This document shows positions 7,092 through 14,700 of a stretch of DNA of 48,209 nucleotides, one piece after another; the first letter of the stretch is position 1, and each line of letters starts with the position of its first letter. Source of the stretch: a virus; IMG/VR virus record IMGVR_UViG_3300041404_000129, positions 1-48,209 of that record; one strand, given 5' to 3'. A program made the translations under genes and the position numbers. The notes under the pieces were generated by a model that was not told where the DNA came from, made no database searches, and was given only the letters and a program-made list of their open reading frames with translations.

Positions 7092-8318
7092 TTAGGCGCC
7101 CCAGGTCAGGCCGGTGGTGATGTGGTGCGCGTTGGCGTACCGGACATTGATGTCCGTCTCGACCACCAGTCGGACGGCCTGCGTGTCACGCTGCATGAGC
7201 GAACGGGTCGATCCGCCGCTGACGAAGGAGCCTTCCTTGAAGTACTCGACCCGGATGCCACCGTCAGCGATGGTGCCGACCAGCAAATGCTCCATGTCGA
7301 GCATGTACAGCTCGCTCTCGGTGCCGCCGCCGAGGTTGGTGGGAACGTTGTTCGTGGACTTGAACGGCATCCCGAGCAGAGTCCCGCCCTTCATTTCCTC
7401 CATCCAGAAGGGACGGTTGAACCCGTCCAGCGCGCCGAGCTTGAGCCACAACTCAGTGCGGGGATTCCAGATGAGGGAGAGCCGCGACATCGGCGCATTG
7501 TTGGTCGAAAGCTTGGTCAGGGCGTTGCGGAAATCGGTGAAGCTGGTCGTCAGCGTCGGAGTCGCCGTCATGGCCGTGGTCAGGCCGGCCCACCAGCGGG
7601 CACCCTTCGGGGTGTGATCCGTGCCAGCTCCCCGCAGATACGCCGTGTCGAGACCGATTCCGACTTCGCGAGTAGCCTCCCCTTCCACGAACTTCGCGAT
7701 GGCCGGCCCGACCGTGGTGCCGAGCATGCTATTGGTGATTTCCACCAGGGCCATGCCCTTCTTGGCGTTCAGCTTGCGCATGCCGGTGGACGGCGTCGAG
7801 TCGATCTCGTCCGCGTTCACCTCGCCAACCCACGAGAAGGACGGGCGGCCCGTGAAGCCGGGAACCTCCATCGAGCGGTTCGGCATGGGGAGGTTGACCG
7901 GGTTGAGCGCCAGCACGGCGGTCGTAGGCTTAAGTGCCTCGAACCACTGAGACAGCGCGTCCCCGCGGACGAGCACGCCGCCCTCGGAAGCCTCGGACAG
8001 GTTGATCGTCTTGGAGACGTTCGGGCCGAGGATCTTGGTGGCGGTCTCGATGGCCGCGCTCCGGTTGTCCTTGTGGAGGGCGACAGCGGCGACAGCCACG
8101 CCGATGGGCGAGCGCTTCTCCGTGACTTCCTCCCAGGCGTTGACGGCGGTCTTCGCGCGGAGCATGCCGTCGAGCTTCGCCTCCAGGGCGGCCTCGCGGC
8201 CGGCGTAGCTCTTCTCGATGGCATGCTCGACGGCGTCCTCCAGGGAGCCGCCCATGGCCTCGCGAACGGCCTTGATGGCCTCGTCTTTGAACTTCTCGGT
8301 TTCGGTGGTCGTGGACAT
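7092..8318 (-). CDS. major capsid protein, HK97 fold
   Basis: A 408-residue protein of usual length for the family. Residues 1-110 are a charged helical region (KFKDEAIKAVREAMGG, EAALEAKLDGMLRAK) like the delta scaffold domain, which the prohead protease removes in HK97-type phages. The remainder has capsid-like features: SWVGEVNADEIDSTP (E-loop region), KKGMALVEITNSML (spine), and the A-domain stretch LIWNPRTELWLKLGALDGFNRP with LLGMPFKSTNNVP. It forms the icosahedral shell. It is followed by the cement candidate and preceded by the protease, as in HK97. Confidence 0.92.
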   Translation of the reverse strand: MSTTTETEKFKDEAIKAVREAMGGSLEDAVEHAIEKSYAGREAALEAKLDGMLRAKTAVNAWEEVTEKRSPIGVAVAAVALHKDNRSAAIETATKILGPNVSKTINLSEASEGGVLVRGDALSQWFEALKPTTAVLALNPVNLPMPNRSMEVPGFTGRPSFSWVGEVNADEIDSTPSTGMRKLNAKKGMALVEITNSMLGTTVGPAIAKFVEGEATREVGIGLDTAYLRGAGTDHTPKGARWWAGLTTAMTATPTLTTSFTDFRNALTKLSTNNAPMSRLSLIWNPRTELWLKLGALDGFNRPFWMEEMKGGTLLGMPFKSTNNVPTNLGGGTESELYMLDMEHLLVGTIADGGIRVEYFKEGSFVSGGSTRSLMQRDTQAVRLVVETDINVRYANAHHITTGLTWGA

Positions 8319-8331
8319 GGTCTCTGGCTCC

Positions 8332-9393
8332 TCAGCCGGGCAGCCGCCCGGTGTGGTGGTAGACGTACCGTTCGGCGGCCTTCTGAGCCTCCTCGGTCGC
8401 GATGGACTGGAAATCAGCAGCGGTCAGGAAGTCGAAGATAGACGGCGGCGCCGCCTTTTGTACGGGCACGGTTTCCGGCTCTGGGGCAGGAGCGGCGGTC
8501 GCCTTTTCCGCGGTCAGCTCCTCGCGGATGATCCGGCGAATGTCCTCGGTGGTCAGGCTGGCAGCGGGAGCCGGGGCCGTTTCCGGTTCGACCGACTTCT
8601 CCGCTCCCTGTTCGGGCGCCGGCTCCGCGGCCGCGGGCTCCGCCGCCTTGGTGGCCAGGGCGGACGAGAACTGCACCAGCTCCAGCCCACGGCCGTAACC
8701 GAGGTGCTTGGCCAACGCGTCGGCCTGATCCGGCATCAGGATCAGCGGCCGCGACTCGTCGAGCACGCCTGCCGTCTTCGCCTCTTCGATCAGGCGGAAG
8801 CCCCAATCCAGGAGCGGACCGAGATCGATCCCGGCGGAGGCGGCGTTCTTCGCGAGAGCGAGCGGCTGGTCAGGGACGCTGACTTTGGAGATCTCGTAGA
8901 GATCCAACTCTAGGATGTCGATCCCGCGGCGCTGCTCGTTCAGGTTGTACTTGAGCATCCGCCCGCCGAGGGAACAGGCGCGCATGAACTTCTCGGCGGT
9001 GAGCCGGAAGACAGTCTCGCAGAGCCGGCCGTGCTCGGTGTCGGAATCTCCGTAGAACTCGGCTACGGAGTACGCCTTTCCGCCCTTGACGCCATGTTCC
9101 ACTGAGCGGCCGATTGGCATGCCGTACGTGTTGTGCGCGAGCAGCCATACCGGATTGGTGTCGTAGTTGTCGAACTTGATCCCGGTCTGCTCGATGACGT
9201 CGCGGGACCGGTCGGGAGTCTTTGCGGAGAAGGTGTGATGGATACGCCGATTGGACCGGTCGACCTCGCCGACCTCGCCCAACTGTGGCGCGCAGACGAT
9301 CAACCCATCCGGCGAGACTCCCTTCGCCAGCTCGTCGCTGACTTGGCCCAACCACACCCGCTGCCCTTCCTGGCGAACGTGTAGATCTGTCAC
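8332..9393 (-). CDS. HK97-family prohead protease
   Basis: A 353-residue protein. The protease domain (residues about 45-180) shows the family signatures TFSAKTPDRSRDVIEQTGIK, PVWLLAHNTYGMPIG with likely catalytic His87, and EISKVSVP with likely Ser169. After residue 230 an Ala/Pro/Glu-rich tail follows, possibly a scaffold part. It cleaves capsid N-termini during head maturation. The GTG start at 9393 has no ribosome site. The frame stays open upstream to about 9467 with protein-like sequence but no ATG, GTG or TTG, so the true start is uncertain. Confidence 0.88.
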   Translation of the reverse strand: MTDLHVRQEGQRVWLGQVSDELAKGVSPDGLIVCAPQLGEVGEVDRSNRRIHHTFSAKTPDRSRDVIEQTGIKFDNYDTNPVWLLAHNTYGMPIGRSVEHGVKGGKAYSVAEFYGDSDTEHGRLCETVFRLTAEKFMRACSLGGRMLKYNLNEQRRGIDILELDLYEISKVSVPDQPLALAKNAASAGIDLGPLLDWGFRLIEEAKTAGVLDESRPLILMPDQADALAKHLGYGRGLELVQFSSALATKAAEPAAAEPAPEQGAEKSVEPETAPAPAASLTTEDIRRIIREELTAEKATAAPAPEPETVPVQKAAPPSIFDFLTAADFQSIATEEAQKAAERYVYHHTGRLPG

Positions 9394-9493
9394 GATGCCG
9401 AGAGCATGCGCGGCATCTTCCGTGGAACCTAGCGTTTTGATACACTGTTGCAGTAGCTCAAAAATTCAACCGGGTACCAGGAGGAACCGCGCC
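9394..9493. promoter_or_regulatory. gap between diverging protease and regulator genes
   Basis: The gap holds a possible extended -10 for the plus strand (TGATACACT, -10 hexamer 9441-9446) and the regulator's ribosome site CAGGAGGA near 9479. No good -35 is seen. On the minus strand the protease frame stays open through most of it. Confidence 0.35.
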
Positions 9494-9748
9494 ATGGTCG
9501 AGCCACTCAGGGCTCGGAATAGCAGGCTTGCAGACCGAGGGGCGTTTGCTGACTATCTCCGCGCGTTGCGCGGCGAGCAGTCACAGCGGGAGGTTGCGTT
9601 CCGGGCGGGGAAGGCGATGTCGTGGTACCGAATCATCGAGAACGGCGGCAGGACCTACCTGACCACGGCCGAGGTGAAGCTCCTGGCCCAGGCGCTGGGC
9701 GCTGACGTGCGGGAGGTCTTCTCCGAAGCTCAGAAGGCGGGGTACTGA
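9494..9748 (+). CDS. XRE-family helix-turn-helix regulator
   Basis: An 84-residue protein. Residues about 20-75 form a Cro/CI-type helix-turn-helix: FADYLRALRGEQSQREVAFRAG, then MSWYRIIENGGRTYLTTAEVKLLAQALGADVREVF. It probably binds DNA as a dimer and may control this plus-strand island or a wider set of phage promoters. An AGGAGGA site lies about eight bases before the ATG. It sits between head genes, an odd place for a regulator. It is the only XRE protein seen in the window and so one candidate for the CGCA-W-TGCG operator, but nothing in the sequence links them directly. Confidence 0.8.
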   Translation: MVEPLRARNSRLADRGAFADYLRALRGEQSQREVAFRAGKAMSWYRIIENGGRTYLTTAEVKLLAQALGADVREVFSEAQKAGY

Positions 9749-9900
9749 TGACGATGCGCGTGTGGCTGATCGCGTGCGGGATCTGCCTGCTGGCCTTGCG
9801 GGTATTGGGTATCACCGGTGATGATCAGGCCCTGTGGGCGATCGCCTGCGGCGTGCTGGCTCAGGCGTGCCCAGCGCAAAAGCGCCGAGACAATGTCTAG
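9748..9900 (+). CDS. small membrane protein
   Basis: A 50-residue protein starting one base inside the regulator stop (TGATG). It has two hydrophobic stretches, VWLIACGICLLALRVLG and ALWAIACGVLAQAC, and a basic end (KRRDNV). It is probably a small inner-membrane protein made together with the regulator. The function is unknown; holin-like size alone is not enough to call it one. Confidence 0.55.
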   Translation: MTMRVWLIACGICLLALRVLGITGDDQALWAIACGVLAQACPAQKRRDNV

Positions 9901-10128
9901 CCATCAGACTTTCGCGTGACCGAAAACGCCCGCCGCCAGGGTCCACTCCGATCCTGAGCAGGGCCGGGTCTCCCCGGAGGTGGACCGCTTCTTTTCTCCT
10001 GCCGGATTTGACAGGTGAGCGGTGCTCAGGATCGGACCTGACGACGGGGCGCGATATCAGGGTAGCATGGCTTCAACGGCGGGCGGCAAGGATCGTCGCA
10101 GCGCCGATACCGAGAAGGAGGTCCCAGA
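9901..10128 (+). promoter_or_regulatory. structured leader with two competing hairpins
   Basis: This 228-base gene-free stretch contains a perfect 14-bp inverted repeat (TCCGATCCTGAGCA at 9947-9960 and its complement at 10023-10036). An overlapping helix pairs 9940-9950 with 9975-9986 (GGTCCAC/GTGGACC core plus TCCG/CGGA, one bulge). They share 9947-9950, so they exclude each other. A strong ribosome site (AAGGAGGT) lies near its end. It looks like a regulated leader (attenuator or RNA switch); the type is unknown. Confidence 0.5.
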
Positions 10129-10350
10129 GTGGACGCAAAACTCGCCGGTGACGATCCTGTGAAGCTCCGGCTGTACCAGTTGCCGCAGGCTGTCGGCTGG
10201 CTCGGGTACTTGGAAGGCAAAGGAGGCGTCGAGGCATGGGTTACTCTCGACGGAATCTGCGTGCCTAACAAGCACGGCATCGAGACCCCGCTGGTAGGAG
10301 GCGTACGGTCTCCCTCGCGGCGGCGTGCCGCTCTCGGTGGACCTGGGTAA
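10129..10350 (+). CDS. unknown protein (possible first half of a broken gene)
   Basis: A 73-residue frame from a GTG start with an excellent AAGGAGGT ribosome site. The first 57 residues look protein-like (LRLYQLPQAVGWLGYLEGKGGVEAWVTLDG in outline), then the frame turns Arg/Ser-rich and stops. The next frame (+1) carries on with good protein sequence from about 10300. Either two overlapping genes or one gene with a frameshift is present. No known family is recognised. Confidence 0.5.
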   Translation: MDAKLAGDDPVKLRLYQLPQAVGWLGYLEGKGGVEAWVTLDGICVPNKHGIETPLVGGVRSPSRRRAALGGPG

Positions 10351-10606
10351 CGGAGACATCGCCGTTTGCACCGGGCGCGCGCTCGACGCAGAGGGGCCGG
10401 ACAACGAGCTGTTGCTGGTACGTGGCGAGCCGGGAGAGATCGGGCGCGACAGCGGTATGACCGGCATGCGGTCTGATCAGCTCCCGACGCTCGCGCGTCT
10501 GCGGTTCCACAACCCGGAATCACTCGGCGTGGTCATCGACAAACTGTGCCGGCTCCGCGATGGGATGGTATTCAACTCGATGCCGCAGCCGCTTCCGCCG
10601 GAGTAA
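10325..10606 (+). CDS. unknown protein (possible second half of a broken gene)
   Basis: A 93-residue frame from a GTG at 10325, overlapping the previous frame by 26 bases. It has no ribosome site of its own; the frame is open upstream to a TAG near 10293. The sequence is protein-like (PLSVDLGNGDIAVCTGRAL, ELLLVRGEPGEIGRD). It ends 35 bases inside the converging head morphogenesis gene. It may be the C-terminal part of the protein begun at 10129 if there is a frameshift near 10300. Confidence 0.5.
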   Translation: MPLSVDLGNGDIAVCTGRALDAEGPDNELLLVRGEPGEIGRDSGMTGMRSDQLPTLARLRFHNPESLGVVIDKLCRLRDGMVFNSMPQPLPPE

Positions 10607-11618
10607 TCGGCCGCAGAGACCCACCCCGGGCCGGCGCCACGAAGGCAGGAACCGATGGCGCCGGCTCATCCTTCCGCACCAACTTGCTCGCGCAACGGCA
10701 ACCGGTCGCGTGTCCTTCGGCCCGCGTCTTCCCGTTGGGGTAGGTGCCACCGATGGGCTTCCGGCTTCCGTGGGCGCCGTAGCAGATCTTGCAGACCTTC
10801 CCGTCGCCCACGATGGCCACCCATTCCTCCTCGTAGACCTCCGGGTCTATCAGTCCGTTCGCCACGGATTCCTCGATCATGCCGGATTCTGCCTCCCGCG
10901 CGGCACGGTGCATCTCCGTGCTGGCGATGTTCTGCGCTCGGCGAGTGCGCAGCCTCTCGGCGTATTCCTTCGCGTATCGGGCGGCGCTCTCGGGAGTGGC
11001 CCCGGCTTCCAGTAGCTCGGATTGATACCGTGCCACCGCCCGCGCCCATCCCTCGGTGAGGTCGATATTCTGCCGCAGGAGGTTTACCGTCCGGGCCGGC
11101 CCGATCGTCGCCGACTCTGCCAGGATGGCACGGATGGCTCCTTTTGCCTCCGCGGTGACGCCGCGCACGAACTCGGCTCCGTGCTGCTTCAGCCACTTCT
11201 CCCCGCGCTTCTGCATGAAGCTGGCTTCCACGGGGGCTTTGAGCTGCGCCTTCAGGCGGTCGGCCACCTGCTCGGCAGTGGAGAAGACAGCGCGGCGGGA
11301 CAGGTCGGCAAAGGCCATCGGCCGGCCGGCCGCCTTCGGATTGGTTAACACCTCGCCGAGCTGGCTCAGCTTGAAAAGCTTGTCCAGGGCTGCGGCATCC
11401 TCTGCCTCTACTGCAGCCAGTAGGGCGGATGCGGACGGGGCTCGGCGGAGCTTGTCGAATGCGGCCAGCCACGCGGACCGGGCGTCACCTTCGAGCCTAC
11501 GGAGTTGGGCGAGAAATCGGGACCTGTAGGCGGCCTCCGATGTCGTGGCGGCCCGCTTCTGGATGAGATCGGGAAGGATTCCAAGCAGGCCGGCTTTCCA
11601 CCGGCCGGGGCGGCTCAT
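10572..11618 (-). CDS. Mu F-like head morphogenesis protein
   Basis: A 348-residue minor head protein of the Mu F/SPP1 gp7 type, encoded after the portal as usual. It is mostly helical up to about residue 255, ending in NIASTEMHRAAREAESGM, a family hallmark. Its C-terminal Cys/His cluster follows: C276 and C279 (KVCKICYGAHG), H283, H303, C307 and C309 (HATGCRCAS), probably metal-binding. The ATG at 11618 has AGAGG upstream and gives MSRPGRWKAG; a longer ATG at 11696 lacks a ribosome site. It probably helps package or eject DNA at the portal. Confidence 0.85.
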   Translation of the reverse strand: MSRPGRWKAGLLGILPDLIQKRAATTSEAAYRSRFLAQLRRLEGDARSAWLAAFDKLRRAPSASALLAAVEAEDAAALDKLFKLSQLGEVLTNPKAAGRPMAFADLSRRAVFSTAEQVADRLKAQLKAPVEASFMQKRGEKWLKQHGAEFVRGVTAEAKGAIRAILAESATIGPARTVNLLRQNIDLTEGWARAVARYQSELLEAGATPESAARYAKEYAERLRTRRAQNIASTEMHRAAREAESGMIEESVANGLIDPEVYEEEWVAIVGDGKVCKICYGAHGSRKPIGGTYPNGKTRAEGHATGCRCASKLVRKDEPAPSVPAFVAPARGGSLRPITPAEAAAASS

Positions 11619-11741
11619 CGCCGCCTCTGCCCTGCTTCCTTGGTGCCGTTGCGGGCCGGACCAAGAGTCAGGGCCAGGGCCTTGCAAGGGCTCCATTTTA
11701 CCACGGTCGGGGCGATTTCCTGCCGGCGGACGATCATTGAT

Positions 11742-11927
11742 CTACGGGCAGTAGATGAGAGAGATGCGAGTGGCAGGCGTGCTCAAAAGCGCGGTGCCGA
11801 GACTCCACCCCTTACCCGGCTTGCGCTCCCAGACGATCCCGCCCGGCGAGATAAACCACCAGACCTTCCGGTACGAGTTCCAGTAGACGCGGCTGTCGCC
11901 GGGTAGTCGCCGCGGCCCAGCGCTCAT
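11742..11927 (-). CDS. small protein of unknown function
   Basis: A 61-residue protein with an aromatic-rich centre (VYWNSYRKVWWFISPGG). It overlaps the upstream gene by ATGA. No family is recognised. It lies between the portal and the Mu F-like gene. Confidence 0.5.
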   Translation of the reverse strand: MSAGPRRLPGDSRVYWNSYRKVWWFISPGGIVWERKPGKGWSLGTALLSTPATRISLIYCP

Positions 11928-12112
11928 TCGTCCTCCCCCTCGTCCACCGGGGGCGCCGGGATCGGGCGAGGCATCGGCGGGTACCCTTTCCCGTAGCCGA
12001 GCACGCGGCGGCAGTCACGGCAGACCTGAGCAGCGCGCGTCTTTGCATCGTCCAATCCGGACAGCGTCACCGGCACAGGCCGATGGTAGCCAATGAAGCA
12101 GCGCAAACTCAT
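11924..12112 (-). CDS. small zinc-binding-like protein
   Basis: A 62-residue protein with C5/H10 (SLRCFIGYH) and a CxxC pair (VCRDCRR), a minimal zinc-knuckle pattern seen in small phage proteins of the DUF1660 kind. The ATG overlaps the portal stop (ATGA) and has GGAGG five bases ahead. The role is unknown. Confidence 0.55.
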   Translation of the reverse strand: MSLRCFIGYHRPVPVTLSGLDDAKTRAAQVCRDCRRVLGYGKGYPPMPRPIPAPPVDEGEDE

Positions 12113-13494
12113 GCGTCCTCCGGTTCGTCTACCGGTAACGGCTCCGGCACCCCGGCCCGCAGATCGGTCAGCGTCACCCCCAGCGGCAACGCGTGGAGTC
12201 CTTCGAGGTGATCCATCGGCGCGTGCCCGGCCCGCTTCCGCAGCTCGTTTGCCTCGAAGGCCCACGGATTGTCCTTGATGACCGCGTCCTGCCGTTCCAC
12301 GTCCACGATCTCGGGCAGCTCGTAGGTCAGGATAAGCCGGTCCTCGCCGCCAAACTCGGCCGGCCGGCCGCGGTACGGCTCCAGGTATCGCGCCTGGATG
12401 TGCCGCTGACGCGCCTCGCAGCTTGGCACGGTCGAGTTGTCCCGGAGGAACTCGGCCGCCATTACAGAGGACGCTCGGTTCGAATTCTCCTGGATGCCGA
12501 CTGCGGACGGCGGGACGCGGCAGACAGTCAATATCACGTCCCTTTCCGCATGGGTGAGCTGGACAACCTGATTGTCCGTCGCTGACCGGCCAAGGTCGTG
12601 GATGGTGAGCTTCTGGTTGGGATCGGCCGGGATGTTCAGGAAATAGGCCAGCCCGGCGTTGTAGCTCCCCTGGAGCGTGTCCCGGAAATCGTCGCTGATC
12701 TCGCCCTTCTTCCGCTCGCCGAACGTGCCCGCGATGAACAGGTCGGGTCTCATCCGGTTGCGGAACGTGGCCAGCATGGTGGCCATGGCCTCCTCGTAGA
12801 CCGCCGCGTCATGATCGAGCGCGCCGATGACGCCAGCCCCGCGGCCGTACGGGTTCAGCGGGTCAGCGACCTTCCGGAAGTCGAGATCCTCCAGCGGCAC
12901 CGGCTCGGCGAGATTGGCAATCCGCCAGTGCCCACCCGCGAAGCTTGGCGGCGTGATCCAGTGCGCCGGGATCGGGAGCCGCAGGACCGGGATGCGTGTC
13001 ACGGGATCGCGGACGATGACGTGCACAGCCTCGCCGCTCAGGTCCAGGGACATCTGCTCCAGGCACGAGGCGCTCCACCCGTCAAACTGGCCGGGGACGC
13101 CCTGCCGCAGCATGGTGAGGAGCGGATGCGGTCCGTAGACCTCCTCCACGTTGATCAGCTCGCCCTGTTCCTGCATGGCCTTCATCAGCGGCAGGCGGCG
13201 CTCGGGTGCCGCGCACATGGCCTTGCTCTTGATCGCCAGCGCCTTGGACCTGCGGCGGGATGCTGGCGCCATGAGCGACCATGTCGCGCTCGCCTGCCGC
13301 GCGGCCCGCACGTCCAGCGCCAGCCTCACCCATGGCGACGTGGAGAAGAGCCGGAGGATATCTTCCCGGCTCGCGTTCGTCTGCCCCTGCCCGGAGCTGC
13401 CAAGGCGTACCAGCGACGGCCCGCGCCCGAAGCTCCCGAGGGTGTCGATGCGCGGCTCGGTGATGGAACGCGAGATGGCGGCGTGGATGCTCAT
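12109..13494 (-). CDS. portal protein
   Basis: A 461-residue HK97-type portal, the dodecameric ring at the head vertex through which DNA enters and leaves. Family features include the N-terminal helix region (DILRLFSTSPWVRLALDVRAA), LSGEAVHVIVRD, IPAHWITPPS, and the C-terminal stretch QLTHAERDVILTVCRVPPSAVG with NRASSVMAAEFLRD. It lies upstream of the Mu F-like protein. It overlaps both neighbours by four bases, indicating coupled translation. Confidence 0.92.
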   Translation of the reverse strand: MSIHAAISRSITEPRIDTLGSFGRGPSLVRLGSSGQGQTNASREDILRLFSTSPWVRLALDVRAARQASATWSLMAPASRRRSKALAIKSKAMCAAPERRLPLMKAMQEQGELINVEEVYGPHPLLTMLRQGVPGQFDGWSASCLEQMSLDLSGEAVHVIVRDPVTRIPVLRLPIPAHWITPPSFAGGHWRIANLAEPVPLEDLDFRKVADPLNPYGRGAGVIGALDHDAAVYEEAMATMLATFRNRMRPDLFIAGTFGERKKGEISDDFRDTLQGSYNAGLAYFLNIPADPNQKLTIHDLGRSATDNQVVQLTHAERDVILTVCRVPPSAVGIQENSNRASSVMAAEFLRDNSTVPSCEARQRHIQARYLEPYRGRPAEFGGEDRLILTYELPEIVDVERQDAVIKDNPWAFEANELRKRAGHAPMDHLEGLHALPLGVTLTDLRAGVPEPLPVDEPEDA

Positions 13495-13754
13495 GCGTCG
13501 CTCCTTGGTGCGCGCCGGCCGACGAAGTTCCGGCGCGATGCTATCCCTACCATCTCGGCATCCGGGAACAGCGTCAGCTCAGGGGTGCTGCGGGCCTCCG
13601 TCACTTCCACATCGCGGCCATCCGTTGTGCGGTACACCGCTACAGCCGGGTAAAACTCGAAGCCGATGAGAGGTGCACGCTCTCGTGCGCCATCGAACTG
13701 CCTCTCCTGCTCGCGCGAGTAGTACAGGAACCGTAGGTCGTCGTGGGTGCTCAT
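13491..13754 (-). CDS. small protein upstream of portal, unknown
   Basis: An 87-residue protein (MSTHDDLRFLYYSREQERQ...). It is a mix of helix and strand and ends in a basic tail. It is linked to the portal by ATGA overlap. No family is recognised. Confidence 0.55.
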   Translation of the reverse strand: MSTHDDLRFLYYSREQERQFDGARERAPLIGFEFYPAVAVYRTTDGRDVEVTEARSTPELTLFPDAEMVGIASRRNFVGRRAPRSDA

Positions 13755-13969
13755 ACGTCAACCCCGAGACCCGCAGCGTCAGCCTGCCATTGGAGGGATT
13801 CCCAGAACGAGAGCGTGGTAGTGCGCGCCTGTTTCGATGCCGCCTCTTCCAGCCGCGCCGGGTCCAGTCCGACTCTGCGGCATTCAGCGCGGAACACATC
13901 CAGCCGGTGCGCGGCAGCGATGGCCGCTCGTACCTGCGGGGCTTGGTAAGCGAATAGGTTCATGCTCAT
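13751..13969 (-). CDS. small helical protein, unknown
   Basis: A 72-residue, Ala/Arg-rich helical protein starting MSMNLFAYQAPQVRAAIAAA. The start at 13969 is set by ATGA overlap with the HAD-like gene. No family is recognised. Confidence 0.55.
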   Translation of the reverse strand: MSMNLFAYQAPQVRAAIAAAHRLDVFRAECRRVGLDPARLEEAASKQARTTTLSFWESLQWQADAAGLGVDV

Positions 13970-14307
13970 GCGCAGTCGTCCTCCTCTGCCGCACTCGCGG
14001 CGCACGTCTTTTCCACGTAGCTTTCCCACCGAGGCTGCGGCCCGACGTGCTCCGGGTCGTCATCCATCCATACATCAACGGTCCAACCCTCGGCCGCCGC
14101 GGCCATTCGCTTCCAGCGCTTGCCAGCGAACACGATCGGGCAACGGCCCCGGATCGCCGATCGCACTTCATCGCCTGCGGCCCCTTCGATCGATCGGCCC
14201 GTGACGATGATGCATTGATGCCCGGCGGCTTCGAGTAGTCCAATAATGCCAAGGAATGTCTGCGGATCTGCCGCAAAGGTCCCGTCGTAGTCGATGCCGA
14301 AGATCAT
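13966..14307 (-). CDS. HAD-like phosphatase
   Basis: A 113-residue compact HAD-fold protein. Motif I is DYDGT with D6 and D8, motif II is TGR at 36-38, a likely motif III lysine is K63 (FAGKRWKR), and motif IV is DDD at 82-84. Such small phage HAD proteins may remove phosphates from nucleotides or DNA ends; the substrate cannot be told. It sits in a run of small genes overlapping by ATGA. Confidence 0.75.
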   Translation of the reverse strand: MIFGIDYDGTFAADPQTFLGIIGLLEAAGHQCIIVTGRSIEGAAGDEVRSAIRGRCPIVFAGKRWKRMAAAAEGWTVDVWMDDDPEHVGPQPRWESYVEKTCAASAAEEDDCA

Positions 14308-14552
14308 CTCGCCTCCTGGGGTTTCGGTGGCTCCGGCCTACGCCCGCAGTCCGTGAACCATGTAGAGGTGCAGCGGATCGGGTAGGTGCACGAGGCGGAA
14401 GACAGGGCGAAGATGATCAGGAGGAGGCAGGACGTCTGCTTCACGGTCATACCGATGCGCCCGACCACAGGCGGTCCAGGAGGTCGCGGCGGCGCCGGCG
14501 GCCCGGGAGGGGACGGCCTGGACGGGCCCGTCTTCGGTCGGTTCAATGCCAT
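14304..14552 (-). CDS. proline-rich membrane or lipoprotein-like small protein
   Basis: An 82-residue protein. Residues 1-34 are proline-rich (PSRPSPPGPPAPPRPPGPP). A hydrophobic segment follows (TSCLLLIIFALSSASC) and then a Cys/Pro-containing tail. An internal ATG at 14450 would give a lipoprotein-like signal ending at SASC, but the ribosome site (GAGG) favours the long form. A short proline-rich lipoprotein could recall an Rz1-type spanin, but no Rz partner is seen, so that is only a possibility. Confidence 0.45.
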   Translation of the reverse strand: MALNRPKTGPSRPSPPGPPAPPRPPGPPVVGRIGMTVKQTSCLLLIIFALSSASCTYPIRCTSTWFTDCGRRPEPPKPQEAR

Positions 14553-14676
14553 GGCGCCTCGCTTTCGGTCTATTCGGTCCGCTGCTCGGCCAGCTTACAG
14601 GCCCCTGGGCGTCTGGAGCCATCGAGCCGACCTGATCGCCCGGGATTCTGCCGGGCCACGGAGCGCATGCGGATGC

Positions 14677-14693
14677 CCCGTGTCGCTCACGGG
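14677..14693. terminator. short hairpin in a 148-base gene gap
   Basis: CCCGTG (14677-14682) and CACGGG (14688-14693) pair around five bases, just after the stop of the membrane-protein gene on the minus strand. It has no T-run. The rest of the gap 14553-14700 shows no convincing gene. Confidence 0.3.
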
Positions 14694-14700
14694 CGGGTGC

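Noticed and set aside
9437-9465. Sigma-70 promoter TTGATA plus 17 bases for the XRE gene
   Set aside because: The expected -10 position reads as an A-run with no TATAAT-like hexamer. An extended -10 at 9441 is possible but weak.
9834-10151. Plus-strand open frame across the 9901-10128 gap
   Set aside because: Arg/Pro/Ser-rich, no ribosome site, and it overlaps the inverted repeats; the sequence does not look like protein.
10026-10523. Minus-strand open frames opposite the plus-strand island
   Set aside because: Composition is typical of antisense frames in high-GC DNA and the plus-strand genes have strong ribosome sites.
12598-13653. Long plus-strand frame opposite the portal gene
   Set aside because: Mirror frame of the portal, which has clear family features; long antisense frames are expected at this GC content.
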